Below are positions 24,001 to 39,000 of a stretch of DNA of 64,000 nucleotides, piece by piece. Numbering within the stretch: position 1 is the stretch's first letter; each line of letters opens with the position of its first letter. Both the position numbers and the translations under genes were made by a program. The DNA comes from Haliclystus octoradiatus (lineage: Eukaryota > Cnidaria > Staurozoa > Stauromedusae > Haliclystidae), in contig OU744453.1 in NCBI GenBank assembly GCA_916610825.1, forward strand, positions 10,807,826 through 10,871,825, in the 5' to 3' direction. A model generated the notes under the pieces. That model searched no databases, was not told the origin of the DNA, and was given only the letters and a program-made list of their open reading frames with translations.

Positions 24001-27000
24001 TATACAGAGCGCTTTGAAACATAGCAATGTCGAGTTTGGTTTTAAAGATATACATGTTGGACAGGCTCGTAGACATTATAACATTTAGCCTTACGAAAAC
24101 GAAAGGTTTAGTTTTTGGTGATGTGGCGCAAGCATAATACCGAACACGATCAGTCGATCACGCATATAAAATGTGTTGTAGTTAATCTCCTTCTTCTGGC
24201 AAGCTAAGTAATAGGTCTCTCTTTCTGTGCTATTTAAACGATTCATTGAAAATAAAGCGATAATATTTGGCCAGGATTTGGCTAGGACACCTTCACTTAC
24301 TTTCACATCTTCAGGGGGTACATCCTTGCAGTAAGATCCATCCTCAAATATAACTCGATAAAAAAAGTTTTCTTCAATTGTATGGATTTTCCCTTTATAG
24401 AACCTGTAATATCAGAAACGAATCACACATCTCATTATGTCATCTTCCCAGTATGGCCCAGTATGCATCACCGAGTATAACATAATGTTTAAGATATAAA
24501 ATGTAAAAAGAACCTTCCTTTTTGAAGATAACAAAGCGTGCCGACTCAGACCAGACATAAGCATCTTTTTATATCAAATCCCCTGTCAAGTATAATAATC
24601 ATGACGTGCAAGTTGAGTGGAGGGCTCGAGGCTGAGTTGACCTACAGGGCAGTCGAACCACATGCTTATTAGCCATTCAACATTTTTTGGCAAATAAACC
24701 AATAATAATAATATGTTGTCAGACCTAGAACGCTGGTGATCGTAATGGGATCCCGACGTGACGAGTTATAGCTAAATAACTGGATTTGAGTGTTACAGTA
24801 GTTAATCACTTATGCGTTTTACTTTATACCTGATTAATTATCGAGGGAAAAAGCAACAAACAAACAGAGATCATCATACATGACTTTGATGCTCTTCAAA
24901 GTATACCTTCAATAGCTATCTTATTATGGTCATGTTCCAGCATTATGTTTAACCTAAACACTTTCATCCTTCTTTAGATAGTGTTTCTGATTTTACGCAG
25001 GACAGAGTACGTATATAGTGTGGATAATTATGGAATTTTCACTGCTATCCTTTTTCGGCGTAATTGCGCAAAAAATTTATGGAGTTGTATATCATTCTGG
25101 GCATTGCCACTTCGTCGTTTTGAATGTGCGTACTATTTCCCTTCAGTCAAATATTTAGCTGTAATTAGATTATCTGACACTAGCCTTGCTTCCACGCTAG
25201 AAAATGCTATTTTGCCGAAAAGGCAATTAAACTTTATATCATTAGGCATTCTGAACACTTTCCTGAATGAGATAAGAAAACTATTGACGTGACATTGTTC
25301 GTGATATTTATCCAAACGTGATATGTCACGAGTCCTTTTGTACGACACGAGCTGCCATATCTTCAACATATCTGCCCTACTCACTCACGAGTACATTATA
25401 ATCAAAGTGGATAAATATTGATAATAAATTGATTATGAAACCTTCCATTCTTGTGCTTTGCGACAACATGTTGCCCAGTTCTGAAGTCTGGTAATATGTC
25501 TTTATCGCATAGCTAAAATACAAAGAAACAACAATCGAAACCGTTATTGACATTCATTGAAAACGAAAGAAATTACATGAGAGAGAATAAAACTCTGCTG
25601 AAGATAAAATCAGAAAAGATTGCAATAATCAATGATGTACATTTTATATAATTTATTTATGATTATCCACTTCATCATATACTAGCAAACTTACCAATTT
25701 CCGCTTATGCCAATGCCAAGGACAGTACAGCTGTACAGTGAAAGGCCATTCTTGCTGTACAGCAGGTACACCATAGATAAGATTACATGTAGCATGCATC
25801 GCTCTCTTGCACGCGACCCATGCACATCTAACAGATGATCCAGTGCATGTTTGACAGTGAAGGCACGCCTAATAGAAAAAGAAACAAGTATTTATATTTT
25901 AACAACAATATATGGTGAAAGAGTAAAAGATACACATTCTTTACTGTTACTCAAGTTTCACGCATTTCAAACTTGAGTAGGCCTAACAGTAAAGAATGTG
26001 TATTTTTTTACTCTTTCACCATATATTATTAATTATTATCATGTACCGCTCTGTCAAACAAAGACATAGAGCTTTACATTATCTGCCATTAGATAAACAT
26101 AAATTTTACTAATACTGTATAACATTGATTCCTTAATATTAATATTTTGTAAAGAAAATGAAGTTTATTTCATACATGACTATCATCTTAGAAAAATATA
26201 CTATAACAGAAATGGGAATTAACAGTAACATGAACAAAAACGAAAAGTTATTTTAAACCGAATTAGATATCAAAATATGGAAATGAAATAAGACCCCCGA
26301 GGAGGGGTAACTCCCCCATTGAGTGTTGACAGGGTGTAGTACTTTCAGGAAAACCAACGTACCCATAATGTTCTACCAAGACGAAAAAATAATGCACACA
26401 AAACGTCTAGACATACAGCTGTATCTTGTAAAACAATATAATAATGCCTCGTTATCCACAAACCTCAGAAAAGTTATTTTGAGCTTCAACAGTACTTGAA
26501 ATATCAATTCCAGACCTCTTTGCAAAGTTTCCAAACTGCACAAGTGGATTACTGATAGCACAGATTAGATGAACCCACCTAATCACAATAAAAAGAAACA
26601 AAGTCACTGGAGATGTGTAGAGCTATAGGAAGAAATATTTGTTTAACATTTTCAAAATTTGCAGCTGTATTTATCAGTAAGCAAGAAATAAAAATATCGT
26701 AGGATAAGGTTCTGTCCTGTTTACTTTGATAGATCCAAAAGAACCAGTAGCTTTGGATGGTTGATATGCATCAAGAAAAAAATACCAGGTATACATTTTG
26801 AACCTGTTAGCGTAATCTTGTCTTAATAAAGTCTTGTAAGTAAAGGCAATATTTGAAAAGACTCCCATGTATATGCAGTTTATGAACGGTCAAAAAAATA
26901 TATGAATAATGCTTGTTCAGCTCATAACATTGAGCAACACAAACAGCATACACTTAATTCAAAAACAGTTTTCATGAAGTTCATGAACAGCTCATAGAAA

Positions 27001-30000
27001 GTTCATGGAAATTTGGAAAAGATGGCAATTCAATGTTATACTCCAATAGCAAATTTAGCAGAGTTTCGATGCCAGATAACAATTTTCTATGTAAAATTTC
27101 CGAAATAAGTAGCTAGAGAATACAAAAAGTCATTACGGAGAACATTATCTGCAAATGCAATATTTTTGGGATCTATTATTTTTCTATATCAAAATAATTA
27201 TAATGTAGTTCTTGTAAAAAAAATAATGAACTGTTAATTTTTTTTAAGTCAAGCTAACTTAAATTAGGTACTGTTACCGATAATTATTATGTCATTGGAA
27301 AGAATTTATATGCGAGCAATTATTGACTTGAGGGTGAATTTTAAGTTAACTTCACATACAAACTCCAGGAACTATTCTACTCAAAACATGGACATGCTAC
27401 TGTTTCAATAGGTCAAACGAAATGTATACAGAATTGACCTAAAGCTAAGAAAAATATAAGTTTAGATTTTGCATCATGTTGAGATTATATTAGATATAAA
27501 TTAACACACAGGCTGTATTTTATAGAATATTCGGATTTCTGCTAAAATGTTGCAGTCAATAACATTTTCACAATTCCCAAAATATGACATCATAAAAAGT
27601 TTAAAAGAAAAATCAGACAGCACCGGGCAGCACTACTAGATAAGAAGATACAATATAATAATATCAAAATGATGTTACAAGGCAAGCAATCCACAATTTC
27701 CTGTGGATATTGTCAATGGTACCTGCCACAAATCGTTTGCTTCATAGCACCACCAAGAGTGTTACATAGAACACAGAAAGTCTGAAATTAAAACAATCAA
27801 AATAATTAATCATTTGCAGGAAAAATTCTGAAGTACTGAGCCTCAGATATTAATTTTCAGGAAAATCAATGTAAATGATTAAATAGAGTTGAAACAAGAT
27901 TTACAAGACCATTTTATTGATTAGCAAAATAAAACAAACAACTGTAACCAGAGGAGATCATAATATATTGAGATCCTCATTTGATTCTGAATTCGTGCAG
28001 AAAGTCGGTTGTATAATTAGGTGGTATAGACCTGCGCAACATACCCATCTACCCCAACCCCTACCATGTCGATGGCGTTGCATGCATGCTAGATAAAGGT
28101 AAAGGGAGTGTATCATTATATCATAATTAACTAACACTCAATGTACTTGGAGACACGTGAGATTTAGAAATTGCTCATCCCGTCCTGGTTCATATTGATT
28201 AGAAGAAATTAGAAAATTACATGATCAGGATTAGATCTGATTTTGTTGGGAAATCATTACATATTGGTCTATTGGATGTGCTGGTTCCTTGCTATCATTC
28301 TGAGTCAAGGTCAACCAAATTATAGGTATATATAATCGTGGCTTGATATCAAATGTTACCAGGATCATGTTTGAGATCCAGATCTAAATGTGTGTCCCAT
28401 AAAAAAAAGGATCTTTCCGGATTCTGGATTTAAAATCCTGGTCCAGAACACATCTGTTGTAGATACACACTTTCATATAAGTTTGATTTAATAGCCAAAG
28501 CAAAGAAGCAAAATGACCGAATTAATGCAACAATGATTGCCATAACAAGAACATTATACTATTATCTCATGATGAAAATGCCCAAAAGAAGCAGGGATCA
28601 AAAGTATAGCTGAAAAACACATTGCACGCTATTATTTCAAAGTCAATCCTCTACATGGAAGGATCAGCTGAAAAACGTCCAAAATAAGGGATAAAGTGAA
28701 GTTGATACAATTGTGACATTATGAAATGCAACACCTGTCTAACAGCAAATTTTACTTCAGTAGAACTTTGACAAAGATCACACAGCCATTTCTCTGGTAG
28801 CTGCATACTCTTTCCACTATAACACACTACAAACATAAATATAAAACAAGAATAATGCTTGGATGTAAAGCATATGTTGTCATTCAAGCATAGTACACTT
28901 TTATTCACCTGAATGGACAGATATATAGCAGATGCTACATGTCTTCATATTGCATTGTTTTCTTCTTGGGATGCGCAATGCAGCTAGAACAGAGGCTTCT
29001 CCAGATGTCCATGCAAATGATAGCTCTGAAGTGAGGATCTTTTGATCTCCATCAGAACCAGAACTGGATCTTTTACCTACTACACTCTTTCCCAGAAACT
29101 ACAAGAGGAAGATATAGTTGATGAGATAAATTGTTAATCATTCTCAAAGTTTTGTAAAGTTTATTTATTATGTAAATTACACAAGCAAATGCGTTGTGAA
29201 CCTATACTTAGTGCAGTCACAAACTTGGTAAGTGGTTTGCAAAAATGAGACGACACATCCTACCAATTGTACCCATACAATCCTCTATTTTTAGTGGCCC
29301 TTTTTGCTGAGAGCAAATAATGGTAAAATTCTCTTTATTGATCTTAGCCGCAACACTGCAGATCAATTTCAACAGAATTCATGGTAGGTATGCCTTGATT
29401 GTCAATGCGCAACGATGCCCAGCAGCTACTCACAATGTAATTCCCTCTGATTAATTCCATCCGCCAACCTTAGATGGTTTTGATGTTTTAGATAAAGTTA
29501 AGGCTGAGTTGACCTCTGGGGAATCTGAGCCACAGTCAATCAGATATGATCACATCTGAGTCTGGTTGCGCTACCATTCGAGCTAATTCTCCTTACAGCC
29601 ATAAAACCATTCTTCTATTTTCATCTTCTAGTGCAACTTTTTGCATGGAACAATGATGATAATTACTCCAATTATAACACACATATGTACTTATTTTAAT
29701 TTGAGACTCCATATGAAATCAGGATGAATCTCAATGAAAATAACTGACTACTGTAGACTGGTTGCTGAGGTACAGAGGTGACTGTTAACAGAGGTTTTAC
29801 AGTACATACTCATACAATCATACATGAGCTACATAAATTTTGAAGAAGTACAAGAAGCAGGTAATTTTCTCACCTCTAGTTTGTTGAATGCTACACAAAT
29901 AGCACATTCGGTGGAAATCTTTTTTAACATCAGATTGAAGTCGCGTAGTTGTTTTATGGTACAAGCACCGTTTTTCAACATATCTCTGAAAACACAATTG

Positions 30001-33000
30001 ATTCCTGCAAAAAACAACAAGGTTCACTTCATGAAAAGTAAAATTTAGCATACATTACCTTTCAATAAATACACCGTCAAAAAACCCTTTTTGTAAAACA
30101 AATCAGGTTCTCTGAATAGATGATGATGATGAATACATTCCTCCTTATGAGGATCAACTAACAAAATCGTTATTTCTATGCTATTAACAAATATCAGCTT
30201 CATGATTAATTTGTGGAATACATCCATGCTCTCGCTCTGTGTACATATTATAGAAATTCCCACATGTCCCAATCTGATGTCACAGTTTGATGTTGGTTAT
30301 TGTATACTGTACATACCAATCAATGGGGAGCGTTTTTTTTCATGACTTAACACAGCTTCTTCAATGCCAGTATTACACTTGCGCTTCAAATCTGTTGTTG
30401 GTACGCTGGAAATTGACAACGTGATTAATCGATTATTAAGCTAAGATTTAAAGCATAATTGTAAATTAATCATATTCACAATCAATATCCTCATGTTATG
30501 TAAACCTAAAAAGGAAACATTTCTTATTCTTATGACAATCCCATCAGTTTACAGCATAAAGAAAGTAATTCATAAGACCAATTTTCTGCAGCTCCCCTTA
30601 TAAGTTACAAAATTGTGGTTCGGATTCTGACACAAAGGAACATACAGAATTCACTTGATTGTAAACTTTTTGTCAGTGAAAAAAGTAACATGGAATTGCT
30701 CAAAGTTTCATTAACACTTCACAAATGCTTCACAAGTTCACAATCATGAAATGGTCCATGAACTATTCTGCTATTCATGACTGCCCACAGACTGTTTTTC
30801 CTTTCTATATCACTTCTGTATTCTCTGTAAATGCTTCTCAATGAGACTTTTGAAACTTTTCCTTTTGGAAACACCCTTCATTGCAGACACATAGACAATG
30901 CCTACTTCTTCATTGTGGACTCAAGGCATTTCAGAAGAACAATTCAATGAAGAAGCTCCCTCGTTGTGAGAATTAATGATCTATTTTTGACAGCTTTCTT
31001 GTGCTCTTCTTGATAACCAAACATGGACACACTCATTCATTCCCAAGCCCAGAAATATAAAGAATAACTCCAGGCTGCATTATCTATGTATATGTTTCTT
31101 TGTAGACTTATTCAATAATTGCAATGTTTACAATGTAAATAATATTGAAAACAACTCACATTTCATCAGATGAGTCAGATAATAAATCACCATCAGTCTT
31201 TCTCTCTTTGCAATATGTTTCATACTGTTCAGGCTGTGTAAAACAAAGTAAAACACATTGATAATTCAGCATTTTAAATGATGATGTGAATCCAATCTAC
31301 ATATTCAAAACATTCTTAAACTTTAGGACGTTTCCTCAGTTTTTCAATAGCACTCATTACTTTTAACAGAATATGATTTTGTTAATCACTTAATCAATTG
31401 TGAAGTCAATATATAAAATTAAATTGGCTTGTATATGTTTTGAAAGCAATATGTGATAGTTGCATAATATGTATTGTAATTGTAAAATAAATATTAATTT
31501 GGACAGAGTTGAGGATTGCACCATAAGTCCAGCACCGGCTCTGCTAGATCATCTGGAGTTCAGTATCATACCATGAGTCATTATGTAATGTATACATATA
31601 TTGTGAACTGCTCCTACATGGAGGCCTACCTTGAACTTCCTGACAAACGGTGCCATATCAATCTTTACTGAATCTTTTGAACAGAAGCACTACAATATAA
31701 TAATAAACGTTGTGGTAATATGGATCCATTGTAGTCTATCACAATTACAAATTATGGCATGTAAATGTAAAAGTAAAATAGACAGTATCACCCTATCATA
31801 TGTGTCTGAACCACTCTTCTGCTTCTATAGGAAAGAATATTTTCATCAAGAGCAATGATCCGGTCAATGACCATTACTGATCTTAGGTGAAACATTGCAG
31901 ATCAATCGCAACAGATTTCATGAAAGATGGGCCTTGATAGTCAAGGCATAGCTGTGTGTCAGCTAATTTCAAAATGACATGAAATCCACGCAATAGCAAT
32001 ATATCAAAGTTTGCTATTGACACACAACATGGACTGTATTTAGCCTTAAAAGTGGATCACATAGAGTGGTTAATGCATTGACATTCACTACCTTGTAAGG
32101 CAAATTCCGCAATGTAGTTTTTAGGAGGATAATGTAACTCTGCTGTGGTCCATTCCATTTCTGATCAGGCAGTCACGCACGTGCAGGATATTTAGAACAT
32201 GGTTCCCAGAAGGCCAGTACAAATTCAAGAAGATTTTCAATTATCAATATGGCCTGTTTATTTGATATTACGATTCTTGGATGTCAAATTTTCTTTTTCT
32301 TTGAAATTCATTTACTCATGACCAAATCTAAATAAGTCACACTTTAATCTCTTTTGATATCATTTCGAAAGGTTTAGTAGATCTGACAATGTAGTTCCAG
32401 GAAGGCTAAGGCCCTTGCGGCACACTGCTTTCGATAAACCATATTCTGTGGTCATGTTAATGATGTCCATAGATGAAAGTATATTTGTCAAAATGAAAAA
32501 ATGTTAACAGGTAACTAAATAAGTTAATGCTCTTTCCACATCATGATGTGTCTAAAAATGTGCTAGATTTACACTATTCCAATCCAATCAATCTGAATTT
32601 GAAAATTACCTAATGAGGAGATTGACCTAATCATAAAGTTTTTAAGAGCGACTAACAAGTGTACAGTTTTTTATGTGCATGAATTTATATTACAGATACA
32701 TAAAAATGAATGAAAGATGAATAGAAAATCATGATTTTTGACTACATACTGATTTGGCTTTCATTCCAAATTGGATCCATCTTTTTGATGCGAAGTTTGT
32801 TGACTCAGCACAGTTGAATCCATGGTTGAAACCAGAATGATATCCATGTGGAAACGTAATTATAAATTCTCCAGCATTTTGAGTCATCTTATACAAAATG
32901 TTAAAAAACAATGTCATCAAGGAATATTTTTAAGAAGACTAAACAGGAATTTCAATATCCAGAAATGAGGGAAAAGTTGCACATTAAATTTTTAGCTAGA

Positions 33001-36000
33001 TTTTGAACAGGGTCCAATTTATTTCCTAGAGCCACGCAAAAAGTACTGAACGAATAAATTGCGGAAATTTAGTAGAAATAGACACAACTGTACTGTATAT
33101 GCATTTTGAAAAATTATATAATAAATAAAATGAGATGGCTGGGATAAGATGGGACTTTATTTATTTCGGATTCATGGCAAATCTTATTTTCAAAAATTTT
33201 TTTGGACCCGGAACTGAATTCAGATTTGCATTTTCTGGACCCAGATTGGATCCAGATCCTCAAAACAAGGTGTATTAAGTGCCATCTGATTTGTAATGAA
33301 CACACACATACCAGTAGGACATTTTTTGGGGAAATTTTGGGTATATGAGGAACTTTTAGAACAGGACCTATGTTATACACTACATTTAAGGTTGTTTAAT
33401 AGTGCTTATACAGTATAAGGAGAGCATTGCAAAAACTTAAACGTAATTCATAGATAATTCTTGTTTTGAAATACAAGAAACATTCTGGACAGTGAAGTCC
33501 ATTTAGAACTCTCTGATAAGAGCATGTTGAGATCTACCATAGTGAACTTTCCCAAATGAGCAAGATAAAATGAAACCATTTCCAAATTTTTGGATAACCT
33601 CTCTTTAGAGGGCTGTACAGTGTGAAATACTTTACTAAACTGATTGCTATCTAGTCCTGGCATCCAGTTTAGTCATTATGATGCGACTGCGATGACCTAG
33701 CGCCTACTTGTAAAAATAGCCCTGCACATACCTTATTGTAAGGAATGGAGTATTTTTCAAGTACATTAGGAGAAAGGAGTGTAGTCTTGTGCCGTAAGAA
33801 TTGCGAACATTGTAACGATGAATCAGCAAAGAAACCTATCAAAAGTAGAAATACATTATTCCAGAACACTAGATTCCATCGGGCAAAGAAATATATGAGT
33901 TATACGAATTTGATACGATTAGTCGCAACCAACTAGGATACTATTCGATGATCTGCATTCTGATTGGCTGCTCAATCGTTCACTATTTTCTCATAGTGAA
34001 CGCTGGCAAGTTCCCTTGCAAATTCCAAAAAGTAAACAAGCGATTCCCAAATGTTATTGAATCAATTTTATATGGGAGTCTGTTAAATTCGTGCCCGGGA
34101 AAATAAACAAGCAACAAAATATGAGATGAAGTTGCTCAATGGTAGGCTATGCATACACAATTTTAATAATATTTAACAATCTTCTCGCAATTGTTTCGTC
34201 GCTACCTTATTGCAGATTAGTTCGCTGGTCAGCTGAAGTTTATAAACAACAAACTTTTATATTACAAACTGCAAACCTTCATAAATAACTAGATACTCAA
34301 TAGTTACCTTGCTTAAGTTTGCTATTTTGTGGGGTTGTATTTTTGTAGCCAGCATTTGTACTAATATCCAATTGTTTTGATTTGAAAATTAAATCTGGAA
34401 CAGGTTGAATTAAAATTCATTCTCCAAATCACGACGCGGCAGTCGTCATGGATGACTTTGATTGACAGATGCATTTAAAATTAATTATGCAAGAAGCGGA
34501 TAAATAGTTGAAATTATTTCTTTTGATATGTTTTGCTTGTACCACTGGTTGGTTTCTACTAAAACAATTAGACAACTCGCCCTTGTTGAATAGTCACCGC
34601 GGTCCTCCAACGGTAGCCAACTTGGGTTCGTTGTCTAATTGTTAATTATACTAAATGATAATTACAGTTACTTCATTAGGTTACTTCAATCAGAATAATG
34701 GTAGAAACTGGTTATCTCTTAGATAATATTCCAAAGGAGAAAAGCAGGAGTGATTTCTATTGGATAATATTCTAATAGAAAATAATAATTCTTATTAATT
34801 TTAGAAACATGCAGTTTGTTTGTTTGTGTATTTAATTTTGTAACTCATTTATTAACAGGGATTTTTACAGAAAGTATTATCTCTATTTATATTTGAGTTA
34901 AGAAATTTGGCAATTAGTACTGGCTACCTGAATTCCATTCAGTAGCACTTATGCAAAGCGGTTATACAAACTTTATACAAATATTATTCTTCATTTGCAG
35001 TTTATATACCATGATTGTCAGTAGAATCATCAAACCTGTTATAACTGTCACCTCTATATAGAGGCCACCTGTCTATAGTGATCACTCTTGGTATGTCTAA
35101 AATAGTATTTTCTATTGAATCAACCATGTATATAAAGCTCACCTGTCTGAAGTGGTCAATTTATCTACCCATATAGCTAGATGTTATATACAGGTTTCAT
35201 TGTGTAGGAATTTATCAAATCAATGTTGGATAATTTATGCATAAATGGTTGGATTATAAAACTATCCTTACTACATACCTGTTGCTAGATTCTCAAATCT
35301 TTGTCCTTGATCAAGAGGAATAGCATACCTTGAAATTCATGAAACAAGCTATTATCGAAAATTGTTCCAGATTCAAGTTTAAAATAATTAAACTTCCACA
35401 AGATTAGGCTTACAAGATTTGTTTTCAATCATGCATGTCAAAGACATTTAGGCGTTGTATCTTGTATGGAGGTTTGGAACAGTAAGACACCATTTTGAAA
35501 AAGAAATAACGACATTCTCTATATTTTTCAGAACAATGTGGCAGATAATAAATAGGGAATAGCTTGCTGGACATGATAGGAAAGAAATTTAGGTCTATTT
35601 ATATCATATGTTTGCATGGCACCACTTTCCGGATTCACTGGTGTTACTATGGCAATATTTGAGCAGTATAAAATTTCCTGTTAGAATACATATTTTGCAA
35701 TAACTCAAAAAATAATCTGGGCACCCCCATTTTATTCTCATAGTCACATTTGAAGTATACTGTTACATCACTGACTTGATTAAAAAAAATTCAACAGAAT
35801 CATATGCTTGAAAAATGTTGATTAGTTATAAAATATAGGGGAACTTTCGCATCCCATACATTTGCCGACTTTCATTTCATTTCACAACTTATAATATTCC
35901 AAACATTTTGTCTTCAACTGGTTCTGTTGCTTCATTGAAATATGTGACCATTAATCTGTTTTTGTGTCGGGCAAAATTAATCTGGACACCCCATTTTTTA

Positions 36001-39000
36001 TTCCCGAAAATTCAAGTTCCAAAAACCTAAATTCTATTCTCAAAAATTTAAAAAAATTCAAAAGAAGGAAAATGTTAGTTCTTCTTTTCCAAACCTCTTT
36101 AATATTTATCCCGAGAAGATGCTTTTACTCCAAGTTTTTATTGATCAATTTGTAGCCCCCTGTGGCAACGTCAATGTGGCACCCTGTTATCTTACAGCAA
36201 CATTTTCTTTGTTATTCTTTTTTGGATTGTTAAATTGAGAATGATAATGATTCTATAATGATTAATCATTGATTGATAGAAAATATTGTGTACCTGGCCT
36301 GTTTTTTGTTGTTGAACTGTTCATGAGTCTATATTGACTGGCTCAAGTCCCGCTTTCTTTTTGCTGGCTCATTTTCATGACTCGAAAGCGGGACTTGTGC
36401 CCTTTGAGAGCCGTTGTGCAGAATCCTGCACAACGGTATTTTGTTTGATCCTATTGTTTCATAAATGTTCAGCCGCTCATAAGGCGGAAAAAGACAGGGC
36501 ACCCAACACAAGCAAGTTCTCTAATAGTGATCAGATAATGATAACGTTTTAAAGAATTTTAGGCTCCTGGAATTAGAAATGTTTACAAAACGTTTAGAAT
36601 ATTTAATGTTCATTCACATCTTAGAAAGTAAGACAAGTAATTGCTTTTAAAATAGTAGTTTGGTCTTTCGTTAGACATAGCAAATGACAAATGATCAGAA
36701 CAAAATATTCACGATATTCGGAAATCACGACTTCGCAAGGTTTTTCAGGAACAGGAATTTGATCATTATTTGATATCAATCTAAGAAATGCCAGAGCCAA
36801 TTGACTACAAAATATCTCTGCCATTGAAAACAAACAGCTTTGACAGCGTCAACTCCATGATAAGGAAATGCTTCAACCAACGTTTTTCCGTGTAATGTTG
36901 TGGTTTGTTTGTTGTGCTTACACTAATCCTGTTTGTATTTCGTCTTGCTCTACATGTAAATAATCACTATAATTTGTAGTCACTCTCTTTATAAGTAAAC
37001 CTTTGAAGAATCAAACATGTAATAAATGTAATTTTTCAGAAGTCTACACAAACTCAATAGCTTCGCAAATTTCAGGTTCCATATTTGTGAATAACGCCAG
37101 AAGGATTTCAAGTTGCACATTGACTCCCTGGAACACTAACAGACTATGTGCGTCACTTCCTGAAAACTGAAGCGGATTCTCTGTGTTTGAAGACAATAGA
37201 TTTCTCAAAGGACACAAGTCTCACTTCCCAATCCATCAAGATGGGCATAACACAGAAGTGAGACTTGAGCAAGTCAAGAGTCTATAAGGAAAGGTTCATG
37301 ATTTTTTACAGGGGTTTTAACTCCAGAACAGCAAACATATAATTAAAAACATAAACAATATAATTAATAAATTCACTAGAATAATATTTCAAAACTTACC
37401 AAGATTTTGGAGCCCCAAAATGAAGATAATTGATACTATATAGATCCATGTCTTCAACGTGCCACGGAAAGAGTGCCCGACACATGCCAAAGTAAAGATA
37501 GGGTGTATTGACACCAGGTATATCCACGTTAAGCTCTGATTGCAGTAAATCCAATATTGAAGGCAAATGTCTGATATTCCACGTTTTAACGTCTTTGTCA
37601 TAAATCGATCCTGGCATATCAGCACCATACATGGGAGGGTTAAAGGAAAGCATTTTCCAAAACTTCCTTTCAATTTCATTGAAATCTTGATCATCAGAAA
37701 ACTTTTGAAATCTGCAATTTGGATAGGAACAGTCAATGCACAGTAAATCTGATTGCCGCTATTACTCACATGATAATGTAAAGCATAACCTATAAATTTA
37801 GTTCAGTATAGCTTTCATAACTGGCCATAGGGGAACACACAAGGGATGATTAGCTCAGATGGCAGAGCAACCAAACTTTGGATCTGGTCATATCTGATTT
37901 ACGGGTGGGTGAGAAAAATGTTGTGATCGATTTGTCAACTTTTTATGTTTGTTTTCGAGTTATTTTAATGCTCATGACTTCGATTGAAGTTCACAGTATA
38001 TAGCAAAGACTTTATTCATCTTATGAGGAGGATATTGCATAAAAATTCGTGAAATTTGCCTAAATTGAAAGAAAAGCGTAGCAAAAGTTGAGAAAGTTGG
38101 CAAGTTGACTTTTCTCACCCACCCCTGATTGACTGTGGTTGAAATCCCCCGAAGGTCAACTCACCCTTGACTTGATAAAAAAACATCAAATGAGTACCAT
38201 ATAAGGATGGCGGATGGAATGGTCTAAATGGAATTGACCTATCTGCCATGAAATCTGTTGAAATTGATCTGCAATGTAGCGGCTGAGATCATTAAAGAGT
38301 ATTTAACATGATTGCTCCTAGCGAATAGGGCTCTTTCACGCCTACGTCACACATTTTTAGCGAAAAGCATTGTGGGATACCTCAACGTACATTGCATTTT
38401 ATTGCGCTGTCGAATTTGTTGAGCCGCGGCTGAATTTTATCTCACAACATCATTTATTTTAGCTGTTTTACTTGCTGCTATCAGATTCACTATGAATCTT
38501 GACCATCCTATGATTGTTCTAGATGGAGTAAAGGTGCCTGGTGCTGTTTTACCTCATATTCCTTCAAATTGTTGATTTGTTCAAGTAAAACGTTGGCTTC
38601 AAAAATGTCATGGTGAAGACAACTGGATTGAAATATTTTCTGTTGTGTCGAAGGGTCGAAGGCATGTTTATCTGTTGCAAAAGCAGTTGACCCAAAGATT
38701 GATAGAGGATATTTAGTATGGCTTTAAATATATTTCCCTTTCAACTTCAGCATTATCTTGTGATAGTTTTAGTGTTGGTCTGTTGCAAATACCAACAACA
38801 GACTGGCGTGAATTTCTGTCAAGAGAATTGGCTTCTTGCTATTCTTGCTTTAATTATGGTCATATTTATCATTACATTGTGGAGTCATCGTCAGAAAATG
38901 TGTGTTATCAATATAACAACAGTGAAGAAGAAGAAGATGTGTGTGAGGATCCATATACTACATGTTACCAGCCAAACCCTTGAAGAAAGGTAGGCCTACA

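Noticed and set aside
36621..36833. 70-codon minus-strand frame between KDM4 exons 4 and 5
   Set aside because: Does not match KDM4 and would break the in-phase 37400/35328 junction.
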